From: Actinacidiphila guanduensis | GTDB lineage: Bacteria; Actinomycetota; Actinomycetes; Streptomycetales; Streptomycetaceae | Length of the DNA: 64,000 bases | Assembly (NCBI RefSeq): GCF_900103985.1 | Contig: NZ_FNIE01000008.1 | Coordinates: 310,001-374,000 of the forward strand | Direction of reading: 5' to 3' | Part shown: positions 58,981 through 64,000 of the stretch, in pieces | How the letters are laid out: each line of letters begins with the position of its first letter | How positions within the stretch are numbered: the stretch's first letter is position 1 | Translations under genes and position numbers: made by a program | The notes under the pieces: model-generated | Databases searched by the model: none | What the model was told of the DNA's origin: nothing | The model's input: only the letters and a program-made list of their open reading frames with translations

Positions 58981-61628
58981 CCACCCCCGGACCCACTACC
59001 GATCCCAGTCCCCGACCCGCCCCCGGACCCGCTGCCCGATCCACCACCGGACGCGGCGCCAAGTACCTCCCCGGCCGTCCTGCCCGCGTCCCGCTGCGCC
59101 TCGGCCTCGCCGGACTCCGCGCCCACAAGCGCCGGTTCGCCGGCACCTTCACCGCCGTCTTCCTCGGTGTCGCTTTCCTCGCCGGCACCATGGTCATGGG
59201 CGACACCCTCAAGGCGGGTTTCGGCGCGCTGTTCGACGGGGCCGACAGCGGCACCGGCACGGTGGTGCGCGGCGCCGACGAGATCACCGCGGGCCGCGGC
59301 GTGGGTGCCCGCGAACCGGTCCCCACCGATCTGCTGCGCCGTATCGAGCAGGTGCCCGGCGTCGCCGCCGCGGCGCCCGACGTCGAGGGCGCGGGTGAAC
59401 TCGTCGCCCAGGACGGCAGGACGCTCGACACCAAGGGCCCCACCACGGCCGCCAACTGGATCGGCGACACGAAGCTCAACCCCTACCGGCTCGTGGAGGG
59501 GCGCGCCCCCTCCCGTCCCGGCGAGGCCGTCATCAACCGCCTCGCCGCCAAGAGGGCGCACCTCGCGGTCGGCGACCGCACCCTGCTGCGGGTGCCCGAC
59601 CCGGTGCCGATCACCATCGTGGGCATCGCGACCTTCGGCGGCGAGGACTCCGAGGGCGAGTCCACGTACACCGCGCTCACCCTCGCCGACGCCGAGCGCT
59701 ACCTGATGCCGAAGCCGGGCGAGGCCACCGCGCTCAGGGTCCGCGCGGGGCCGGGCATCGGCGAGCAGGAGCTGACCGCGCGGGTGGGCCGGGTACTCCC
59801 GCCGCAGTACGAGGCGATCACCGGATCCGAGGCGAGCCAGGAGACCGAGGACGCGACCGCGGGCACCTTCCTGACCCTGTTCACCTCGCTGCTGGTGGTC
59901 TTCGCCGGCATCGCGCTGCTGGTGGCGACCTTCAGCATCCACAACACCTTCGCCATCGTCGTCGCCCAGCGCACCCGCGAGAACGCCCTGCTGCGCGCGC
60001 TCGGCGCCGACCGGCGGCAGGTGCTGGGCGCGACCCTGACCGAGGCGTCGGCTGTCGCGCTCACCGCCTCGCTCGCCGGGCTGCTCGGCGGCATCGGCGT
60101 GGCGGCCGGCCTGCAGGCGCTCTTCCCCGCCGCAGGCTTTCCCTTCCCGCGGAACGGCCTGGTGATCCACCCGCTCGCCATGGCGGTGCCGCTCGCCGTC
60201 GGCCTGGCGGTGTGCGTCGGCTCGGCCGCGATGCCCGCCGTGCAGGCCGGCCGCACCGCTCCGCTGGCCGCCCTGCGGGAGAGCGCTGTCGACACCTCCG
60301 GTGCCTCGCGCCGCCGCGCCCTGATCGGGGTGGTGGCCGCGGCCGCGGGGACCGCCCTGGCGGTGGCGGGCGTCGAGAGCCGTACGCTGCTGCTCGCCGC
60401 GGCGGGGGCGGTCCTGACGCTCGCCGCCTTCGTGGTGCTCGGCCCGGTCGCCTCCTCGCTCGCGGTGCGGGTGATCGGCGCACCCCTGGCGCGGGTGCGC
60501 GGGGTGACGGGCGCGCTGGCCCGCCGCAACGCGCTGCGCAGCCCCAAGCGCACGGCGGCGACCGCGACCGCGCTGATGATCGGAGTGGCGGTGGTGACGC
60601 TGTTCACCGTCCTCGGCGCCTCGATGAAGGCGACGCTGGACGACACGGTGGACCGCACCTTCGCCGGCGATGTGGCGATCAGCGCCCAGGTCTACGGCGC
60701 CGGCGGCGCGGGCCTGAGCCCGAGGATCGCGCCCACCGTGGCGAGGCTGCCGCAGGTCCGCCGGGCGGTCGGGCTCGGCCGCGGCGCCGCCGAGATCGAC
60801 GGCGGCGGGCACCGGCTGACGGTCACCGACCCCGCGGCGCTCTCGCAGCTGCTCGACCTCGGCACCGTGCGTGGCTCGCTCGGCGCCCTGGGCACGCACG
60901 GCATCGCCGTCGCCAAGAGCCAGGCGGACAGCCACCACTGGCACCCGGGCAGCACGGTCACGCTCGGCTTCGCCGACGGGCAGCGGGTGCCGTTCCGGGT
61001 CGCCGCCGTCTACCAGCGCTCCGACCTGGCCGGTGACTACATCGTCACCAGGGCGGCCTGGGCCCCGCACCACATCCAGGACAAGGACACCCTGGTCGCC
61101 ATCGACTTCCGGGACGGGGTGAACACGGCTGCGGGCAAGGCCGCCGTCGAGAAGGCGGTGGTGCCCTTCGGCTCGCCCGCCGTGCAGACCAAGGCCGAGT
61201 ACGCGAAGTCCTCGGCGGCCGGGATCGACACCTTCCTCACCTTGATCTACGCCCTGCTGACCCTCGCGGTGCTGATCGCCCTGCTCGGCATCGCCAACAC
61301 CCTGACGCTGGCGGTGCACGAGCGGACCCGGGAGCTGGGGCTGCTGCGGGCGGTGGGGCAGACCCGGGCGCAACTGCGGGCGATGGTCCGCTGGGAGTCG
61401 GTGGTGGTGGCCGCCTTCGGCACGGCCGGCGGGCTCGGACTCGGCGCCTTCCTGGGCTGGGTGGTGGCGCGGGCCGCCGACACCGCGCGCACCGGCTCGT
61501 TCGCGATCCCGCCCGGGCGCCTCGCGATGGTGCTGCTGGTCGGCGTCGCCGCCGGGGTCGCCGCCGGCTGGCGCCCGGCCGGGCGCGCGGCACGGCTGGA
61601 CGTGCTGCGGGCGGTGGCCGCGGAGTAG
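58977..61628 (+). CDS. FtsX-like ABC permease
   Basis: An 883-residue permease of the MacB/FtsX superfamily in its two-module form: a first transmembrane helix near residue 55, a large extracellular domain, three helices near 290-420, a second half with another extracellular domain, and three C-terminal helices. EAA-like cytoplasmic segments read RENALLRALGADRRQVL and TRELGLLRAVGQTRAQL. Together with the ATPase it probably exports a peptide or lipid or shapes the envelope. Confidence 0.92.
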   Translation: MTTPGPTTDPSPRPAPGPAARSTTGRGAKYLPGRPARVPLRLGLAGLRAHKRRFAGTFTAVFLGVAFLAGTMVMGDTLKAGFGALFDGADSGTGTVVRGADEITAGRGVGAREPVPTDLLRRIEQVPGVAAAAPDVEGAGELVAQDGRTLDTKGPTTAANWIGDTKLNPYRLVEGRAPSRPGEAVINRLAAKRAHLAVGDRTLLRVPDPVPITIVGIATFGGEDSEGESTYTALTLADAERYLMPKPGEATALRVRAGPGIGEQELTARVGRVLPPQYEAITGSEASQETEDATAGTFLTLFTSLLVVFAGIALLVATFSIHNTFAIVVAQRTRENALLRALGADRRQVLGATLTEASAVALTASLAGLLGGIGVAAGLQALFPAAGFPFPRNGLVIHPLAMAVPLAVGLAVCVGSAAMPAVQAGRTAPLAALRESAVDTSGASRRRALIGVVAAAAGTALAVAGVESRTLLLAAAGAVLTLAAFVVLGPVASSLAVRVIGAPLARVRGVTGALARRNALRSPKRTAATATALMIGVAVVTLFTVLGASMKATLDDTVDRTFAGDVAISAQVYGAGGAGLSPRIAPTVARLPQVRRAVGLGRGAAEIDGGGHRLTVTDPAALSQLLDLGTVRGSLGALGTHGIAVAKSQADSHHWHPGSTVTLGFADGQRVPFRVAAVYQRSDLAGDYIVTRAAWAPHHIQDKDTLVAIDFRDGVNTAAGKAAVEKAVVPFGSPAVQTKAEYAKSSAAGIDTFLTLIYALLTLAVLIALLGIANTLTLAVHERTRELGLLRAVGQTRAQLRAMVRWESVVVAAFGTAGGLGLGAFLGWVVARAADTARTGSFAIPPGRLAMVLLVGVAAGVAAGWRPAGRAARLDVLRAVAAE

Positions 61629-61662
61629 CGGGCCGTTGCGGGACAGGTGCGTGCACGGCAAC

Positions 61663-61707
61663 GGACCGGCCGCCGCGTCCCCTTGGCGGGGAGGCGGCGG
61701 CCGGTCC
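61663..61707. terminator. Bidirectional terminator
   Basis: GGACCGGCCGCCGC and GCGGCGGCCGGTCC, a 14-bp perfect stem with a 17-nt loop, between the convergent permease and RsbW-like genes. Confidence 0.75.
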
Positions 61708-61848
61708 GACGGCCTGCGGTCCTGCGGGGCCCTTCGGGAAGCCGCTCGGGCTTGTGGGGCCGGGCTCGGGACGGACGGTCAGGCTCTCAGCCTTGCCGAC
61801 CGGTCACCTCGCCGGCGTGAGCCGGGCCCGGGCCGGGCCGGCAGGTGG

Positions 61849-62361
61849 TCAGGCGACCGAGGCGGCGACCGCCACGCGCTCGGGGGACGCGGCCTGCTCG
61901 ACCGGCATCGCCGCAGCCTTCAGCGGCACCCGCTTCGGCACCGGGACCGGCCTGCGCAGGACGAACCACACCACCTTGCCGCCCTCGTCGGGGAGCAGAT
62001 CGGTGCCCCAGCTGTCGCTCATCGCCTCGACCATCGCCAGGCCGCGGCCCGTGGTCGCGGTCGGCTCGGTCGGCTGCAGGTACGGCAGCCGCACGTCGTG
62101 GTCGGCGACGGCCACGGTGAGGCGGTCGGGCGCCATGGTCAGCTTGACCGCGCACTGCTTGTCCGGCTTGGCGTGCCGGTGCACGTTGGCCAGCAGCTCG
62201 CTGATGCCGCTGGCGGCGGCGTCGATCAGCGGGTCCAGCCGCCAGTAGCGCAGCTGGGCGGAGACGATCCGGCGGATCTGCTGGATGCGGTACGGATGCG
62301 CCTCGAGCTCGAGCGCGCACTCGCGCGTGGCTGGGTCGGTCTGGTCGGATTGCATGATCAC
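61849..62361 (-). CDS. RsbW-like ATP-binding protein (anti-sigma kinase family)
   Basis: A 170-residue HATPase_c_2 protein. The N-box ISELLANVHRHA (near residue 53) and G1-like VADHD and GRGLAMVEAMSDSWG (near 105) are clear. Streptomycetes carry dozens of such stand-alone kinases that bind sigma factors or anti-anti-sigma proteins. The GTG at 62361 follows GGAGGGAG; ATG 62355 is an alternative. No sigma or STAS gene is adjacent. Confidence 0.9.
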   Translation of the reverse strand: MIMQSDQTDPATRECALELEAHPYRIQQIRRIVSAQLRYWRLDPLIDAAASGISELLANVHRHAKPDKQCAVKLTMAPDRLTVAVADHDVRLPYLQPTEPTATTGRGLAMVEAMSDSWGTDLLPDEGGKVVWFVLRRPVPVPKRVPLKAAAMPVEQAASPERVAVAASVA

Positions 62362-62387
62362 GGCTGCGACTCCCTCCGCGGTGGTCG

Positions 62388-62406
62388 GGCCCCGACGAAC
62401 GGGGCC
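62388..62406 (-). other. Leader hairpin of the RsbW-like gene
   Basis: GGCCCCG and CGGGGCC with a 5-nt loop lie 27 nt upstream of the GTG. Confidence 0.35.
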
Positions 62407-62571
62407 GGGCGCTCACCGCACCGATGGGAACACTTGAGCGGGAATGCGTAGAGTGACTGCGGCAGTACTCCGTGATGCCCAATCAGGTTCACCCGTTGCG
62501 GCGCATGGCGCAAGTCGGACCGTCACGGCGCGTGTGTCCTGCGTGAGGGGGGTGGCCGTCCCCGTAACGGC

Positions 62572-63918
62572 TCAGTCCGGCGCGGTGTCCTCGGGGGCCG
62601 TACGGGCGAGGGCGGCGAGCGCCGACAGAGCGGCGCGCAGCAGTTCGCGCGGGGGAGAGGCGAGGCCGATCCGTACGGCGTCCGGTGCCCGCCGCGGGCC
62701 CGCGGCAAAGGACGCGGCAGGGGTGACCGCGATGCCCCGGCGGCCCGCGGCGGCCGTGAAGGTGTCGGCCCGCCATGGCTGTGGCAGGTCCCACCAGCAG
62801 AAGCACGAGCGCGGGTCGGTGCGCAGGGCGAAGCCGGCCAGTTCCTCGGCGGCGATCCGCTGGCGTGCGGCCGCCTCCTCGCGCTTGGCCGCGGCCAGGC
62901 GCGCTGCGGTGCCGTCGGTCAGCCAGCCTGTCGCCGCCTCCAGGGCGTAGCCGCCGGGCGTCCAGCCGCCCGAGCGCAGAGCTGCCGCGACCTGCTCGGA
63001 ACGGCCCGGCGGCACCACTGCGAAGCCCGCGGTGAGCCCGGGGGCCAGCCGCTTGGAGAGGCTGTCGGCGGTCACCACGTGCTCGGGGGCGTAGGCGGAC
63101 AGCGGTGGCGGGGCGACCGGGTGCAGGAACGACCAGATCGCGTCCTCGACCGCGGGCACGTCCAGCCGCCGCAGCAGGCCGGCGACCGCTGCCCGGCGCT
63201 CGGCGGGCATGGTGACCGACAGCGGGTTGTGCAGGGTGGGCTGCAGGTACAGGGCGTGCAGCGGGCCCTCGCGGTGGGCGGCCTCCACCGCCTCCGGCAG
63301 CAGCCCGTCGCCGTCGCACGCCAGCGGCACGAGGTTCAGGCCCAGCCGGGCGGCCAGCCCCTTGGCCACCGGGTAGGTGAACTCCTCGACGCCGAGCCGC
63401 CCGCCGACCGGCACCAGAGCGGCCAGCGCGCCCGCGATCGCCTGGCGGCCGCTGCCCGCGAAGAGCACGTTCGCCGCCGGAGGGCTCCAATCGGGACGCG
63501 CGAGCAGCGCGGCCACCGCCTCGCGGGCCCGGCCCGTGCCGCGGGCGCCCGCCGGGCGCATCGCCTCGGTCAGGACGTCCAGCCGCGCCATGCGGGCGAG
63601 CCCGGCGGCCAGGAGCGCGGACTGGCCGGGGACCACCGGGTAGTTGAGCTCCAGGTCCACCCGCGCGCCCGCGGTCGGCTCGGCGAGGGCGGGACCGCGG
63701 CCACCGCCGGACGCCGCCCGGACGAACGTGCCGCGGCCCACCTCGCCGACCGCCAGGCCGCGCCGTACCAGCTCGGCGTAGACCCGGCCCGCGGTGGAGT
63801 CGGCGATGCCGTGCCGGCGGGCAAAGGCCCGCTGCGTGGGCAGCCGGTCACCCGGGCGCAGCCGGCCCGCCGCGATCTGGGCGGCCACCGAGTCGGCGAT
63901 CCTCCGGAAATCCCGCAC
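62572..63918 (-). CDS. MocR/GntR-aminotransferase fusion regulator
   Basis: A 448-residue regulator: a GntR winged helix (GRLRPGDRLPTQRAFARRHGIADSTAGRVYAELVRRG, residues ~18-53) joined to a fold-type I aminotransferase-like domain. The PLP lysine is in TADSLSKRLAPG (near residue 284). These proteins bind PLP and usually control a divergent gene. GTG start with GGAGG about 8 nt upstream. The divergent gene lies beyond the window edge. Confidence 0.92.
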   Translation of the reverse strand: MRDFRRIADSVAAQIAAGRLRPGDRLPTQRAFARRHGIADSTAGRVYAELVRRGLAVGEVGRGTFVRAASGGGRGPALAEPTAGARVDLELNYPVVPGQSALLAAGLARMARLDVLTEAMRPAGARGTGRAREAVAALLARPDWSPPAANVLFAGSGRQAIAGALAALVPVGGRLGVEEFTYPVAKGLAARLGLNLVPLACDGDGLLPEAVEAAHREGPLHALYLQPTLHNPLSVTMPAERRAAVAGLLRRLDVPAVEDAIWSFLHPVAPPPLSAYAPEHVVTADSLSKRLAPGLTAGFAVVPPGRSEQVAAALRSGGWTPGGYALEAATGWLTDGTAARLAAAKREEAAARQRIAAEELAGFALRTDPRSCFCWWDLPQPWRADTFTAAAGRRGIAVTPAASFAAGPRRAPDAVRIGLASPPRELLRAALSALAALARTAPEDTAPD

Positions 63919-63953
63919 CCTCCGCCACCCTCCAGCGTTCCGCCTATTGCACC

Positions 63954-63969
63954 GAGATCATTTCATCTC
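63954..63969. promoter_or_regulatory. MocR operator candidate
   Basis: GAGAT-CATTTC-ATCTC in an AT-rich island between the MocR gene and a divergent promoter. Confidence 0.5.
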
Positions 63970-63970
63970 A

Positions 63971-63999
63971 TTGCCCTCGCGATTGCCCCGCCCTAGCGT
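63971..63999 (+). promoter_or_regulatory. Promoter of a gene beyond the window
   Basis: TTGCCC (63971-63976), 17 nt and TAGCGT (63994-63999), reading rightward off the end. Confidence 0.5.
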
Positions 64000-64000
64000 C

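Noticed and set aside
58068..61661. A 1,197-codon minus-strand frame opposite the ABC operon
   Set aside because: Antisense shadow of the ATPase and permease; it repeats the minisatellite in reverse but has no recognisable domain.

Overview
The window is a high-GC actinobacterial chromosome segment, almost certainly from Streptomyces or a close relative. The evidence is the extreme GC bias at third codon positions, frequent GTG starts, and promoters of the TTGnnn-N17/18-TAnnnT type. It also carries families typical of streptomycetes (DUF6421, DUF6986, DUF5134, DUF2510/LURP, SHOCT, MauE-like, MocR, a Tat-exported protein). I saw no TTA (bldA) codon in any gene called here, no tRNA or rRNA, no insertion sequence, no CRISPR and no phage genes. 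It reads as core chromosome with densely packed housekeeping, catabolic and regulatory genes.

Layout. 1-4.7 kb: the 3' part of an ABC exporter gene, then the lutABC lactate-oxidation operon (minus strand). 5-9 kb: a flavin monooxygenase behind a degenerate GH3-like gene, a divergent amidase and a YjbQ protein. 9-11.2 kb: a divergent ATP-dependent DNA ligase (LigC type) and a stand-alone LigD-type polymerase. 11.5-13.5 kb: a three-gene minus-strand operon encoding a 16-cysteine double-psi-barrel-like protein without a signal peptide, a Tat-signal protein and a MauE-like membrane protein; this is the most novel-looking unit. 13.8-24.6 kb: an Lrp regulator, a glycine-rich membrane protein, a lactonase-like propeller, a chelatase-like protein without its histidines, a BadF/BadG kinase, a scramblase-like protein, uracil-DNA glycosylase, a BNR propeller, TetR, a HAD phosphatase and a 29-residue cysteine peptide.

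24.8-30.8 kb: M56-like protease, DUF5134, GNAT, an amino-acid ABC importer and a glycerophosphodiesterase. 31-35 kb: DUF6421, SDR, threonine aldolase and transglutaminase-like genes. 35-38 kb: DUF4395/thioredoxin divergent pair and etfBA. 38.3-46.2 kb: DUF6986, LacI/ROK kinase pair, a LuxR-like regulator, a ROK regulator/MFS pair and a small membrane protein. 46.3-51.8 kb: MarR/MFS pair, a small membrane protein, a NarL-type two-component system and TetR. 52-64 kb: F420-type nitroreductase, geranylgeranyl-reductase-like flavoprotein, M20 dipeptidase, an AAA-NUDIX fusion, DUF2797, a SHOCT/ABC/FtsX exporter operon, an RsbW-like kinase and a MocR regulator.

Regulation is unusually legible. Many genes have a TAnnnT hexamer 6-8 nt before the start codon, implying leaderless transcripts. 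Clear dyads sit in the promoters of the LacI/ROK, MarR/MFS, TetR/nitroreductase, DUF6986, etfBA and DUF4395/thioredoxin loci. Strong hairpins separate most convergent gene pairs. Two in-register minisatellites (17-bp units after the polymerase gene, 15-bp units in the ABC ATPase tail) and a CCATGG-based intergenic hairpin seen three times are not explained by ordinary gene content.
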